Both the position numbers and the translations under genes were made by a program. This document shows positions 63,712-64,000 of a DNA stretch of 64,000 nucleotides, piece by piece. The stretch's first letter is position 1. Each line of letters begins with the position of its first letter. The notes beneath the pieces are model-generated. The model was not told the DNA's origin. It was given only the letters and a program-made list of their open reading frames with translations, and ran no database searches. Source of the stretch: Rostratula benghalensis (Eukaryota > Chordata > Aves > Charadriiformes > Rostratulidae); NCBI GenBank assembly GCA_013399305.1, contig VXAI01000019.1, positions 5,109,016-5,173,015 on the forward strand, in the 5' to 3' direction.

Positions 63712-64000
63712 AAATCTCTATAAAAAAGCAAGACAAAGGACAAGCCTAAGCCATGGGCACAAAATAAGGTATTGAAAAATTTCCTAAAAAATTAAATAGA
63801 GCAAATCCCATGGCTACTGCCTTTTGATGAGATTTTTTTTTAGGGTCATAGTTAGACAACACCTAAATCTGAATGAACAGATGTTGTCTAATCCAAGTAG
63901 CTTTTTACAACTGGGAAACAGTGATTTCTTTTCCCACGTAAAATACTTTGCTTTCCTAAGGCAAGCTCTCAGGAAAGGTGCCTGTGCCTACTCTAAAATG

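Overview
This window is vertebrate nuclear DNA, almost certainly from a bird and probably from Neoaves. It carries many chicken-repeat-1 (CR1) LINE 3' ends in both orientations, a full-length solo LTR of the ERVL-like family common in neoavian genomes, compact introns and CpG-rich promoters. It is not bacterial or phage DNA, and I see no operon, CRISPR array, rRNA or tRNA. The genes and their order match the segment of human 4q35.1 that holds CDKN2AIP, CLDN24, CLDN22 and WWC2, read in the opposite direction. The species cannot be fixed from the sequence.

Layout. Bases 1-6600 are intergenic: the left edge is mildly CpG-rich and the rest is AT-rich with a few CR1 remnants. Bases 6838-7740 form a CpG-rich block with an ETS site next to a YY1 site but no recognisable gene, so I call it an orphan promoter. 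Bases 10077-13500, minus strand, hold the complete three-exon CDKN2AIP coding sequence (695 codons by my splicing), with its CpG-island promoter at 13500-13660. The ERVL-type solo LTR sits in its second intron. About 42.8 kb without a recognisable gene follows (13.5-56.3 kb). It contains CR1 copies, older LINE remnants, a probable LTR with adjoining internal sequence (37.3-39.55 kb), simple repeats and two diverged copies of a ~100-bp sequence.

At 56305-56958 and 58190-58855, plus strand, lie two intronless claudin genes with a TATA-like element upstream of each. By order and N-terminal similarity they correspond to CLDN24 and CLDN22. On the minus strand at the right edge are the last two coding exons of WWC2 (63416-63543 and 62207-62273), ending in the PDZ-binding tail A-D-D-V. 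CLDN22 and WWC2 converge tail to tail, and the 3.35 kb between their stop codons should hold the WWC2 3' UTR.

The genes do not form one pathway. CDKN2AIP acts in the ARF/p53/XRN2 network, the claudins are four-pass tight-junction proteins, and WWC2 is a Hippo-pathway scaffold related to KIBRA. I found no convincing undescribed system. The most unusual features are the repeat-expanded linker and 14-alanine tract of CDKN2AIP, the LTR in its intron, the orphan CpG island, and the unclassified LTR-bearing segment near 37-39.5 kb.
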